Source of the DNA: Nitratireductor aquimarinus
GTDB taxonomy: Bacteria; Pseudomonadota; Alphaproteobacteria; Rhizobiales; Rhizobiaceae
Direction: 5' to 3'
Assembly (NCBI RefSeq): GCF_017255295.1
Contig: NZ_JAFKDE010000002.1
Location: 1 to 64,000, forward strand
Length of the DNA stretch: 64,000 nucleotides
The position numbers and the translations under genes were made by a program. The notes under the pieces were generated by a model. That model saw only the letters and a list, made by a program, of their open reading frames with translations, was not told where the DNA came from and searched no databases. This document shows, in pieces, positions 12,224 through 20,967 of this stretch (its first letter is position 1; every line of letters starts with the position of its first letter).

Positions 12224-13174
12224 CTACTCTTTGCCGATCTCGACGATCTGCTTGTAGACCTCTTCACCCCAGACGCCCTTGCCCAGATTGTCACGCACGG
12301 ACTGCGTGGCTTCCATGAAGGGCGCGGTGTCCGGGTGGGTCACGGTCACACCAGCCGCTTCCATCTCGGCGATGTACTTCTTGGTCTGGTCGGGCATCAG
12401 TTCGTTCACCTTGGCCGTCGAAGCGTCATTGGCCTTCTGCAGAAGCGCCTGATCTTCCTCGGACAGTCCCTTCCAGAACTGGTCGCTGATAACGACATAA
12501 GCGGGTTTGTTGATGTAATCGACCATCGCCACACCCTTCTGAACTTCATAGAACTTCTGGGCGTAGATGGTTTCGACCGGGTTTTCCTGACCGTCGACAA
12601 TGCCGGTCTGGAGCGCGGTGTAAACTTCCGCGAAGGCCATGGGCGTCGGGTTCGCGCCCAGCGCGCGCAGCGATTCCACATAGTAGTCCCGCTCGGGCGC
12701 ACGCAGCTTCAGACCGCTCAGATCGTCCATCGAGTTGATGACCACATTGGCGCTGATCTGGCGCGGGCTGCGCGGCATGAAGCCGAGCATGCGCACCTGG
12801 CGCTCTGCGGTCAGCCGCTCGTTCCACTCCTTGCCGAAGTCCGTGTCGAGCACCTTCTTGTAGTTGTCGATGCCGTTCATCAGATAGGGCAGGGCAAGAT
12901 ACTCGATCTCCTTGAGGCCCGGGTCGCCGCTGGCGAGCATCTGGGTGGAGCCGAGCGCCATCTGCGCGTAAACCTCACGCGGCGTGCCGAGCTGGTCGCC
13001 GGGGAAGATCGTGACGGTGTGGTCGGAGCCTTCCTCCACCACGCGCTTGAATTCCATCGCGCCTTCATACTGCGCTTCGCCGGGCTGCGCCCAGAGCGCG
13101 TAGCGGATTTCATCGGCCTGTGCGCTGGCGGTCGCCAGAAGCACGGCGCTGAGTGCAAGTGCCTTCATCTTCAT
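12224..13174 (-). CDS. dctP: TRAP transporter solute-binding protein (DctP family)
   Basis: 316 residues with a Sec signal (MKMKALALSAVLLATASAQA) and mature start DEIRYALWAQPGEAQYEGA. It contains the DctP family segment PMAFAEVYTALQTGIVDGQENP, whose conserved Asn/Arg region near residue 145 usually contacts the substrate carboxylate. It captures the ligand in the periplasm for DctQM. The open frame runs far upstream through the creatininase gene, but the true ATG at 13174 has AAAGGGGAAC before it and overlaps the creatininase stop by four bases (ATGA). This placement after an enzyme gene, rather than next to dctQM, is unusual. Confidence 0.92.
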   Translation of the reverse strand: MKMKALALSAVLLATASAQADEIRYALWAQPGEAQYEGAMEFKRVVEEGSDHTVTIFPGDQLGTPREVYAQMALGSTQMLASGDPGLKEIEYLALPYLMNGIDNYKKVLDTDFGKEWNERLTAERQVRMLGFMPRSPRQISANVVINSMDDLSGLKLRAPERDYYVESLRALGANPTPMAFAEVYTALQTGIVDGQENPVETIYAQKFYEVQKGVAMVDYINKPAYVVISDQFWKGLSEEDQALLQKANDASTAKVNELMPDQTKKYIAEMEAAGVTVTHPDTAPFMEATQSVRDNLGKGVWGEEVYKQIVEIGKE

Positions 13175-14001
13175 TTTGCAAGTTCCCCTTTGGCTTTCGG
13201 TTTTGTGGATGATGGAACAGAGCGCATGTGCTCGACAAAGTCGGAGCAGAACGCGATGAGGTGCTCGACGAAGCGCGCGCCCTTGTCGGCAGAGGATTTG
13301 CGCGCGTCCCCTCCGGCAATGCCGTTGGAGCAGTGATCGTCGACATTGACCGGCAGTGCGATTTCCGTTCCCTGGAAACGCACGCCGGAAAGACCGGCGG
13401 TCGGCAGATCGAGCATCTTGCCGAACGCGGCATCGATCTCCACGGCGTCCATTCGCGTCAGATCCGGGAAGAGGTGCAGATAGACCGAGGTGATCGGATC
13501 TCCGCCATGGGCGAACGCCTTCTTGCCGAAGTCGCCATGAAGTTCCTTCCACAGATCGTCGGGAATGGAGCGCCACAGATTGATGCTTGGCACCAGCACG
13601 TCATGATCGCGGCGCACCGAGCGGATCACCTGGTCGATCAGGGGCGCATTGCCGCTGTGCCCGTTCAGGATCACAAGCCTGGTCAGGCCATGGTCGAGAA
13701 AATTGTCGAGCATGTCGCGCAGCGTGGCGCGGAAGGCGTCGGCCGAAAGCGCGATGCCGCCCGGCACGGAGCGGAAATACTCCGCATAGCCGAAAGGCAT
13801 GGTCGGGGCGGCAATCGCCCCGGTCTTCTCGGCCACGAGGCTGGCGATTTCGCGGGTGAGCATGAAATCGCCCATGGGCACCATCGGGCCCTGAATTTCC
13901 TGCGAGCCGAGCGGAATGAGGATCACCGGATCCTCGCTCATGCGCTCCTGGAATTCCAGAAAGGTCATGTCCTCCAGAAGGTGGTTCTTCACGGTACTCA
14001 T
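13171..14001 (-). CDS. Creatininase-family amidohydrolase
   Basis: 276 residues of the creatininase/FAPy deformylase/MftE fold. Metal-ligand motifs are visible: Glu35 in GSQEIQGP, Asp45 in VPMGDFML, and LNGHSGNAP near residue 118, which carries the family His. The family uses zinc or manganese to open cyclic or linear amides (creatinine to creatine, formamidopyrimidines, peptides). No signal peptide. It sits inside the TRAP operon, 30 bases after dctM and overlapping dctP by four bases, so it is translationally coupled to the binding protein. The likely job is first-step hydrolysis of the imported compound, with the M20 hydrolase acting later. The actual substrate is unknown. Confidence 0.88.
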   Translation of the reverse strand: MSTVKNHLLEDMTFLEFQERMSEDPVILIPLGSQEIQGPMVPMGDFMLTREIASLVAEKTGAIAAPTMPFGYAEYFRSVPGGIALSADAFRATLRDMLDNFLDHGLTRLVILNGHSGNAPLIDQVIRSVRRDHDVLVPSINLWRSIPDDLWKELHGDFGKKAFAHGGDPITSVYLHLFPDLTRMDAVEIDAAFGKMLDLPTAGLSGVRFQGTEIALPVNVDDHCSNGIAGGDARKSSADKGARFVEHLIAFCSDFVEHMRSVPSSTKPKAKGELAK

Positions 14002-14031
14002 TTATGCATGGACTCCAAAGTCATTGAACGC

Positions 14032-15309
14032 TCAGTTCCCGAACACGAGGTTGGGAAGGAAAAGGCTGATCTCGGGGAACAGGACCAGCAGCACCACCGC
14101 CGTGAACAGCGGGATGTAGAAGGGCAGCATCGCCTTCACCATCTGGCCGTGCGATATCTTGGCTATGTCCTGCGCGATGAACATCAGCACGCCCACCGGT
14201 GGGGTCGCGCCGCCGATGATCAGGCTGAAGACCAGCAAAACGCCAAAGTGCACCGGATCGATGCCGAACTGCAGGATCACCGGAACGAGGATCGGCGTCA
14301 GCACGATCTCGGCCGAAGAGGCAACCATCAGAAGCCCGACGCCCAGAAGCATCGCCACGATCACGAAGAGCGCGATGACCGGGTTTTCCGAGATGGAGGA
14401 AATGCCGTTTGCAATGGCCATCGGCACCTGCTCGCGCACCATGATCCACGAAAACGCAGACGCAACGGCGATGATGGAGAGGATGCGGGCCGAGCCCAGC
14501 GCCGTGTTCTGGATCGCGCCCCAGATGTCGGCGAGTTTTACATTGCGGTAGAAGAGGCTGAGCAGCAGGCCGTAGAGCACGGCCACGGCCGCCGCCTCGG
14601 TCGGCGAGAAGATGCCGAACAGAATGCCAGCCACGATGATGACCGGGAACATGATGGCCGGGCCGCCGCCCTTGATGGCGGTGGCCAGTTCCGGCATCGT
14701 CGCCCGTTCATAGCGCGGAAAATTGCGTTTGCGCGCATAGAAATAGGTGAACAGCATCTGCGTGCCGATGATCACGAAGCCCGGCAGAATGCCTGCCAGA
14801 AGCAGGCGGCCGATGGAGACATTGGCCAGCGTGCCATAGATCACCAGTGCAACGCTCGGCGGGATCATCGGTCCCACCATGGAAGACGCCACGGTCACGG
14901 CTGCCGAGAAGGGGCCTGGATAGCCTTCCTTCTTCATTGCCGGAATAAGCACCGAGCCCAGTGCGGTCGTGTCTGCGGTGGGCGAGCCCGACATGCCGGA
15001 GAAGATCAGGCTGGCGAAGATGTTCACCTGCGCCAGACCGCCATGGATATGCCCCACCAGCGCCTTTGCCAGAGCGATGATGCGGTCGGTCAGCTTGCAC
15101 GCATTCATCAATTCGCCGGCCAGGAAGAAGAACGGGATGGCCAGGATCAGGAAGGAATTGATCGATGCCGTCATGCGCTGGGTCAGCAGCGCCAGATTGA
15201 TGTCGGCAAAGAAGAAATACACCATGGACGATGCGCCGATGGCGAAGACCAGCGGCAAACCCATGAATAGAAGGACCAGAAGCAGTCCGATAATAGCAAT
15301 TGTCAGCAT
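14032..15309 (-). CDS. dctM: TRAP transporter large permease (DctM family)
   Basis: 425 residues, highly hydrophobic, with the 11-13 membrane spans expected. Family landmarks include SGMSGSPTADTTALGSVLIPAM, cut here to its middle part, and IGGATPPVGVLMFIAQDIAKI near the C-terminus. It forms the sodium-driven permease with DctQ. It starts 15 bases after dctQ and is followed by the creatininase gene. Confidence 0.93.
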   Translation of the reverse strand: MLTIAIIGLLLVLLFMGLPLVFAIGASSMVYFFFADINLALLTQRMTASINSFLILAIPFFFLAGELMNACKLTDRIIALAKALVGHIHGGLAQVNIFASLIFSGMSGSPTADTTALGSVLIPAMKKEGYPGPFSAAVTVASSMVGPMIPPSVALVIYGTLANVSIGRLLLAGILPGFVIIGTQMLFTYFYARKRNFPRYERATMPELATAIKGGGPAIMFPVIIVAGILFGIFSPTEAAAVAVLYGLLLSLFYRNVKLADIWGAIQNTALGSARILSIIAVASAFSWIMVREQVPMAIANGISSISENPVIALFVIVAMLLGVGLLMVASSAEIVLTPILVPVILQFGIDPVHFGVLLVFSLIIGGATPPVGVLMFIAQDIAKISHGQMVKAMLPFYIPLFTAVVLLVLFPEISLFLPNLVFGN

Positions 15310-15324
15310 TGATTGGTCCGCAGA

Positions 15325-15849
15325 TCACATGGGGTCTTCATGGCCATAGGCCGGGTCGGTCTGGCGGTGCATGGGCCGCACGTAGACGATGCGTCCGATG
15401 ATCGCGAGGATCATCAGGGCCGCACCAACGGTCGCTGCGAGCCGCACCACGCCTGCCGGAAGCGGCAGGGCCGAGAGGTCCTGCATGTTCTCCAGGATCA
15501 CCAGCTTGACGCTGGTCCAGCCGAGAATGGCCAGAAAGCCGATGGAAATTCCGGCGTTGATGTAGCGCACCACATTGCGCGCCTTCTGCGGAAGCATCAG
15601 GAAGAAGACATCAACGTTCAGATGGCGGCCGTCCCAGCAGACGGCGGCCGCGCCGATAAAGGCGATCCAGACGATGAGAAGCTTTGCCAGCTCCTCACTC
15701 CAGACAAGCGGTGCGTTGAAGAAGTAACGCAGAATGATCTGCAGCAGCGTCACACCCACAACCACGATGAGCATGAGGCCAACAGCGATCCGCAGCGGTC
15801 GTGCGAGATCGATCGGCTTTTGGTCGTTCACGAAGTCTCTCCCAAACAA
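15325..15849 (-). CDS. dctQ: TRAP transporter small permease (DctQ family)
   Basis: 174 residues with four hydrophobic spans. The WSEELAKLLIVWIAFIGAA segment is the typical DctQ signature. It is the first gene of the dctQ-dctM-creatininase-dctP-M20 operon on the minus strand, divergent from a LysR regulator whose start is 92 bases away. That spacing suggests the regulator acts on this promoter. Confidence 0.9.
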   Translation of the reverse strand: MFGRDFVNDQKPIDLARPLRIAVGLMLIVVVGVTLLQIILRYFFNAPLVWSEELAKLLIVWIAFIGAAAVCWDGRHLNVDVFFLMLPQKARNVVRYINAGISIGFLAILGWTSVKLVILENMQDLSALPLPAGVVRLAATVGAALMILAIIGRIVYVRPMHRQTDPAYGHEDPM

Positions 15850-15874
15850 ATTCGAACTACGGAAGCATGTGCCA

Positions 15875-15892
15875 ATATTGCTTGTCCAATAT
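15875..15892. promoter_or_regulatory. Candidate LysR operator between dctQ and lysR
   Basis: Inverted repeat ATATTG-CTTGTC-CAATAT holding a T-N11-A spacing (T at 15876, A at 15888), the minimal LysR box. It lies in the 91-bp divergent intergenic region, where one site could control both the TRAP operon and the regulator itself. Confidence 0.55.
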
Positions 15893-15940
15893 ATTTATGA
15901 AGGCTATTTTTCTGTTTTGAATATGAATTACGGAGGAGCA

Positions 15941-16852
15941 ATGCAGTCACTGGGAGCCATTGAGTTCCGGCATCTGCGCTATTTCATGCGGGTCGCGCAG
16001 GAGCTGCATTTCGGCCGCGCTGCGGAGATGCTCGGCGTCTCCCAGGCGCCGCTCAGCCAGCAGATTCGTCAGTTGGAAGAACGGCTTGGCGTTCGTCTGT
16101 TCGACCGAACGACACGCAGCGTCACGCTCACGCCGGCCGGTCGCGTGCTGTTTGAAAAGACCCAGCAGATCTTCGTTTCGCTGGAAGAGGGGTTCCGTGA
16201 AACCCAGGCGGCCGGCGGGCTTTCGGCAGGGCGGTTGCGCATTTCCACCGTGTATGTCGGGCTCTACACCTTTATGTCGAATGCGATGCGTGAGTTCAGC
16301 CAGCGCAATCCGGCCGTTCAGATCGACATGCAGATCCACACCACCGAGGAGCAGCTGGCGCTCCTCAAAGAGCGCAAGATCGACGTGGCCTTCGTGCGCC
16401 CGCCCCGCACCATGTCCGGCATCACCTATCGCGAAGTGTATCGGGAGGGGTTCGTCGCGGTGCTGCCGGCAGACTCGCCCCTTGCCGCGAAGGAAGACCT
16501 CGAGGTCGAAGACCTGAGTGAGGAAAACTTCATCACCTATTCATCGATCGTCGGTGTCAGCTATCAGGATGTGGTCCTGCAATATTGCCGCAAAGCCGGC
16601 TTCGCACCGAAAGTGGTTCAGGAGGTCAGCCACACGATGACGGTCGTCGTGATGGCATCCGCCGGCATTGGCGTCGGCATCGTGCCGTCCTGGGTGGTAA
16701 TGACGCCGACGACAGGGGTGGTCTACCGCGAGCTTCCAAAGCTGCCCAAGGCGGTTTCGCTGGTGGTGGCCTGGCGCGAGGACAGCATAAACCCGTTCGT
16801 GCGCGATTTCGTCAAATGCACGCTATCGGCTGTGGGCGACATTGGCGCGTGA
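15941..16852 (+). CDS. LysR-family transcriptional regulator
   Basis: 303 residues, the usual length. The N-terminal winged helix-turn-helix (HLRYFMRVAQELHFGRAAEML, then SQAPLSQQIRQLEERLG) is followed by a LysR substrate-binding domain from about residue 95. It resembles the BenM/CatM type. The ATG at 15941 follows CGGAGGAGC; the frame stays open upstream to 15734, inside dctQ on the other strand, but that is not credible. It is divergent from the TRAP operon, so it probably activates that operon in response to its substrate or a breakdown product. It ends six bases from the converging GGDEF gene. Confidence 0.92.
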   Translation: MQSLGAIEFRHLRYFMRVAQELHFGRAAEMLGVSQAPLSQQIRQLEERLGVRLFDRTTRSVTLTPAGRVLFEKTQQIFVSLEEGFRETQAAGGLSAGRLRISTVYVGLYTFMSNAMREFSQRNPAVQIDMQIHTTEEQLALLKERKIDVAFVRPPRTMSGITYREVYREGFVAVLPADSPLAAKEDLEVEDLSEENFITYSSIVGVSYQDVVLQYCRKAGFAPKVVQEVSHTMTVVVMASAGIGVGIVPSWVVMTPTTGVVYRELPKLPKAVSLVVAWREDSINPFVRDFVKCTLSAVGDIGA

Positions 16853-16858
16853 GTGCGT

Positions 16859-18082
16859 TCAGACGCCCGGTGCCTGATCGGCTGGCTTTGCCGCCGGGGT
16901 TGCGTCCGTGTGCGGCGCGGCTTCGGAAACCTCCCGCGCAACGGTGCGGTCGCGTCCGTCGTTTTTGGCCTCATACAGATAGCCATCGGCCCGCTTGAAC
17001 AGCGTGCCAAGCGTGTCCTGCGGAGCCTTCTCCGCCACGCCGAAGCTTGCGGAAAGGTCGATGCCCTTCTGCGTCAGCGGAAAGTCGTCGGCTGCAAGGT
17101 TCCGGCGCAGGCGTTCGGCCATGTCGCGTGCGCCGGCGAGGTCGGTGTTGGGCAGGAGCAGCGCGAATTCCTCGCCGCCGATCCGACCCACAATGTCGGT
17201 GGAACGCGCCGTATCGAGAAGCATGGTGCCGAAGACCTTCAGCGCCGCATCACCGGCACTGTGGCCATGGGTGTCGTTCAGGAGCTTGAAGTGGTCGAGA
17301 TCGCACACGATGAGCGACATGGCTGCTCTGCGCCGCGAATTCACAAGCCTGTTGGCGCGTTCCTCGAAACCCCGGCGGTTCAGAATGCCCGTCAGCCCGT
17401 CACGGTCGCGATCGCGCCGCAGGTCTTCCATCATGTCGGTCAGAATGGTGGCGAGCACGGCCAGCGCCAGCATGGCCCCCAGCACCGAGAGCGAGAGCTG
17501 GAGCGTCTGCCAGAACAGTGATCCATCCGGCGCAATGCCGTCATGCGCTATCGCGGGGCCGGTGGTGAAAAGCGTGCGCGGAAAGAAGTGAATGGCGAAG
17601 ACCAGCAGCACCCAGAAGAGCACCCGGTCCGCAGCACCTGCGCCCTTTGCCGGCCGCAGGCGCAGGGCGTTGACGAGAAGTATGGCGCCATAGCCGAAAT
17701 TCTGCACATAGATGCGCATCAGCAGGCTTGGCTCGACATAGGAGAAATACCAGAGCGGCGCCATGATGGCGATCATCAGAGCGATGCCGGCTAACAGGCT
17801 GAGCCGTTTGCCGGCGCGTCGTAACATGCCGTCGCTCGCCAGCAACACGGCCAGCGTATAGAAAAAGCCGGAAAACAGCACATTCGGACCAGGCCCCGCC
17901 GGCCATTCCAGAAGCTGCAAGGTCATGCCCACGCTCAGGAAGGCGCAGGCGGCTGCAAGAATGGCGGAATTCAGCTGCCGCCGGTCCACGAGCCACACCC
18001 AGACGAAGCCGAGGGCGAAAAGGAGCATGATCGCAGGACCGACAAAGCCGGTCATGTTGATCGCAGGGGTGTTCTCCATCAT
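16859..18082 (-). CDS. Membrane-bound diguanylate cyclase (GGDEF)
   Basis: 407 residues. The first 200 or so form about seven hydrophobic spans with no recognised sensor name. A single GGDEF domain follows, with the active-site motif GGEEF (about residues 303-307). The RSTD tetrad five residues upstream is a proper RxxD inhibitory site, so product feedback should be intact. It should make cyclic di-GMP in response to a membrane or ligand signal. No EAL domain is present. The C-terminal tail is alanine/proline rich and disordered. It is monocistronic. The link to the adhesin at the window start (c-di-GMP often controls adhesins) is speculation. Confidence 0.9.
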   Translation of the reverse strand: MMENTPAINMTGFVGPAIMLLFALGFVWVWLVDRRQLNSAILAAACAFLSVGMTLQLLEWPAGPGPNVLFSGFFYTLAVLLASDGMLRRAGKRLSLLAGIALMIAIMAPLWYFSYVEPSLLMRIYVQNFGYGAILLVNALRLRPAKGAGAADRVLFWVLLVFAIHFFPRTLFTTGPAIAHDGIAPDGSLFWQTLQLSLSVLGAMLALAVLATILTDMMEDLRRDRDRDGLTGILNRRGFEERANRLVNSRRRAAMSLIVCDLDHFKLLNDTHGHSAGDAALKVFGTMLLDTARSTDIVGRIGGEEFALLLPNTDLAGARDMAERLRRNLAADDFPLTQKGIDLSASFGVAEKAPQDTLGTLFKRADGYLYEAKNDGRDRTVAREVSEAAPHTDATPAAKPADQAPGV

Positions 18083-18368
18083 GCTTTCCAGGCGTGTCGC
18101 GAAAGGGTTTCGCAGGGGCGAAACGTTCGAAGTCTCCAGAGAACTTCCCTAATGTCACATTCATAACAAAGCCTGAAGGCCTTCTTTTCATACTATCCCA
18201 CGTTGTTTCCGTGCGCGCGCACCCGTCTGTGCCAATGCTCCGCCGGCGCAGGCCATTGGCCCTTTTCGCGCGGATCGGATAAGTGGCTCTGGATCGCCGT
18301 GGTTCATTCGGATCCGCCGCGATCCAGGCGGTTGATGCAAGTCCGGTTTTTCAGAGCGTGGGGGACGC

Positions 18369-19121
18369 ATGGAAGAGTATCTGATCCTGGCGGTCGCGGC
18401 GTTCTTTGCCGGCACGCTCAACACGGTCGCAGGCGGCGGCACGTTTCTCACCTTCCCGGCGCTGGTCTATACGGGCGTGCCCGTCGTTGCGGCAAACGCG
18501 ACAAGCGCAGTCGCCGTGTTTCCCGGCTATCTGGGCGGCGCGCTGGGCTTCCGTTCGGAGCTCGCGGCTTTCGACCGGTCCAGGCTTCTGCGCATTGCCG
18601 GCCTCACGGCCATTGGCGGGCTGATCGGCTCGCTCCTGCTGCTGGTGTCTTCCAACGAAGCGTTCTCGTTGGTGGTGCCTTTCCTGCTGGCAGCCGCCAC
18701 GCTCATCTTCGCCTTCGGCGCCCGCATTCAAAGCTGGGCGCGCCGCCACGGTTCGGGCGGTGGCGAGGCAGGTGAGGGGCGGATCAGCACCCTCGTCGTC
18801 TCCATCTATGGCGGCTATTTCAATGGCGGTCTGGGCATTGTCCTGCTCGCCCTGTTTTCGCTCTGGGGCATGCGTGACCTCAACACGATGAACGGTCTGA
18901 AGAACGGGTTGTCCTTCATCCTCTCGGCCATCTCGGTCGCCACTTTCGCGCTTGCCGGGATCGTTGCATGGCCGCAGGCGCTGGTGATGATGGCAGCCGC
19001 CACCATTGGCGGCTATGCGGGTGCGCCGCTGGCCCGCGCGCTGCCGCCTGCCGTGGTGCGCGCGGTGGTCATTCTGGTCGGCACGGTGATGAGCCTGGTC
19101 TTCTTCGTCAGGCTCTTTTAA
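18369..19121 (+). CDS. TSUP-family membrane permease (TauE/SafE)
   Basis: 250 residues with about eight hydrophobic spans and the paired glycine-rich motifs of the TauE/SafE family (FAGTLNTVAGGGTFLTFPAL near residues 13-32; GGYFNGGLGIVLL near 150). Members export sulfite, sulfoacetate or other organosulfonates, or move other small anions. A ribosome-binding site (GGGGGACGC) precedes the ATG. It ends only six bases before the stop of the converging ABC ATPase gene, so transcription from both sides collides here. No sulfonate genes are nearby, so the substrate is open. Confidence 0.87.
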   Translation: MEEYLILAVAAFFAGTLNTVAGGGTFLTFPALVYTGVPVVAANATSAVAVFPGYLGGALGFRSELAAFDRSRLLRIAGLTAIGGLIGSLLLLVSSNEAFSLVVPFLLAAATLIFAFGARIQSWARRHGSGGGEAGEGRISTLVVSIYGGYFNGGLGIVLLALFSLWGMRDLNTMNGLKNGLSFILSAISVATFALAGIVAWPQALVMMAAATIGGYAGAPLARALPPAVVRAVVILVGTVMSLVFFVRLF

Positions 19122-19127
19122 GCCGAC

Positions 19128-20957
19128 TTATCGCCCCGCCGCTTCCCACACCATGTGTCCGCCGCCAATGTCGCGTGCAGCCTGTAGCGGTGGCGTGTAG
19201 TCGAGCTCATGGACGGGGCTCGGCAGGTCTTCCGCCCTTTCCATGAAGGCGCGGCGCGGGCGCGAAGGGTCCGCCACCGGCACCGCCGCCATCAGCTTTT
19301 TCGTGTAGTCGTGCTGCGGGTTCTCGAAGATTTGCGCACGGCTGCCCATCTCCACGAAACGCCCCATATACATCACCGCCACCCGGTGGCTGATCTGCTC
19401 CACCACCGCCATGTCGTGCGAAATGAAGAGATAGGACATGCCGGTTTCGTTCTGGATATCCTGCAACAGATCGAGCACCTGCGCCTGGATCGAAACATCG
19501 AGTGCGGCGACGGATTCATCCGCCACGATCAGCTTTGGCGAGAGCGAAAGCGCACGCGCTATGCAGATGCGCTGCCGCTGGCCGCCGGAGAACTCGTGCG
19601 GATACCGCCGCATCTGGTCGGCCGAGAGCCCCACGCGGCGGAAGAGATAGGCCACGCGGTCATCAAGTTCGCTGCCGCTTGCCAGCCCATGGATGTGCAG
19701 CGGCTCGGCCACCAGATCGCCTACCCGCATGCGCGGATCGAGCGAGGCGTAAGGGTCCTGAAAAATCATCTGCACGTCGCGCAGCACGGGCCGCATGGCG
19801 CTTGCGCCGAGCCCGCGCGTTTCACGGCCGGCAACGCGAATGTCGCCCTGCCACGGGATCAGGTTGAGCAGCGCCTTGCCGGTGGTCGACTTGCCGCAGC
19901 CCGATTCCCCGACCAGCGAGAGTGTTTCGCCGGGCATGATGTCGAAGGAAACACCCTCCACCGCATGCACGCGCTGCACCGGGCGTTGCAGGATGCCGCC
20001 CTTGATGTCGAAGCGCACGGTCAGGTCTTTCACCGCGACCAGCGGTTCGGCGGGCGCGGGCGTCTGCACCGATGCAGTCGCGTCATCGCTCATGCGCTTG
20101 GGCGCACTCGTTCCCGTCATCTCGCCCAGCCTTGGAACGGCGGCGAGCAGTTCCTGCGTGTAAGGGTGACGGGGTTTTGAAAAGATCACGCTGGCGGGGC
20201 TGTGTTCCACCATGCGCCCGTGCTGCATCACCAGCACGTCATCCGCCATCTCGGCCACCACGCCCATATCGTGCGTGATCATGATCACGGAGATGCCGAG
20301 ATCGGCCTGCAATTTGCGGATCAGCGCCAGAATCTGCGCCTGCACGGTCACATCCAGCGCCGTGGTCGGTTCATCGGCAATCAGGATCTGCGGGCTCTGG
20401 GCCAGCGCCATGGCAATCACCACGCGCTGGCGCATGCCGCCGGAAAGCTCGTGAGGAAACTGCTTCAGGCGTCGCGCCGGCTCGGGGATCTGCACCTGGT
20501 CGAGCAGTTCCAGCGCACGGGCGCGGATCGCGGCGTCCGACAGGCCCCCCCGCATGCCGCCATGTGCGGAAATGGCCCCGCCAAGCTGCTTGCCGATGGT
20601 CAGAACCGGGTTGAGCGAGGTCATCGGTTCCTGAAAGATCATGCCGATATGGCGGCCGCGCACCTGGCGCATCTCCGCCTCGGGCAGGGCGAGAATGTCG
20701 CGCCCGTCAAGTTTGGCCGTTCCGGCGGAAACCCGCGCCATGGGCTTGGGCAGAAGCTGCATCAGCGAGAGTGCGGTCATCGATTTGCCAGAACCGCTTT
20801 CGCCGGCGATGCAGAGCGTCTTTCCGCCTTCCAGCGTGAAAGACAGATCGTCGACGACAGTGCGCGCGCCGGCGGGTGTGGCCACCTGAACGGTGAGGCC
20901 GTTCACCTCCAGAAGACCGCTGGTTGTTTTCTGTTGCATGGCGCGCGCTTTGCTCAT
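19128..20957 (-). CDS. Dipeptide-type ABC transporter, fused dual ATP-binding subunit (DppD-DppF)
   Basis: 609 residues with two complete nucleotide-binding domains in tandem, equivalent to DppD plus DppF. First domain: Walker [11 protein letters not shown], signature LSGGMRQRV, Walker [13 protein letters not shown]. Second domain: [31 protein letters not shown]. Each is followed by an oligopeptide-transporter C-terminal extension. It powers the DppBC-type permease encoded upstream in the same operon. The frame opens at 21050, but the ATG at 20957, just after the formamidase stop, is the natural start. It is the last gene of the ami-type operon. Confidence 0.92.
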   Translation of the reverse strand: MSKARAMQQKTTSGLLEVNGLTVQVATPAGARTVVDDLSFTLEGGKTLCIAGESGSGKSMTALSLMQLLPKPMARVSAGTAKLDGRDILALPEAEMRQVRGRHIGMIFQEPMTSLNPVLTIGKQLGGAISAHGGMRGGLSDAAIRARALELLDQVQIPEPARRLKQFPHELSGGMRQRVVIAMALAQSPQILIADEPTTALDVTVQAQILALIRKLQADLGISVIMITHDMGVVAEMADDVLVMQHGRMVEHSPASVIFSKPRHPYTQELLAAVPRLGEMTGTSAPKRMSDDATASVQTPAPAEPLVAVKDLTVRFDIKGGILQRPVQRVHAVEGVSFDIMPGETLSLVGESGCGKSTTGKALLNLIPWQGDIRVAGRETRGLGASAMRPVLRDVQMIFQDPYASLDPRMRVGDLVAEPLHIHGLASGSELDDRVAYLFRRVGLSADQMRRYPHEFSGGQRQRICIARALSLSPKLIVADESVAALDVSIQAQVLDLLQDIQNETGMSYLFISHDMAVVEQISHRVAVMYMGRFVEMGSRAQIFENPQHDYTKKLMAAVPVADPSRPRRAFMERAEDLPSPVHELDYTPPLQAARDIGGGHMVWEAAGR

Positions 20958-20967
20958 TGGCGTCGGC

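Noticed and set aside
13228-15270. 680-residue plus-strand frame opposite the creatininase and TRAP genes
   Set aside because: The minus-strand genes beneath it have clear motifs and start sites; the plus-strand reading is an Arg/His/Glu-rich shadow.
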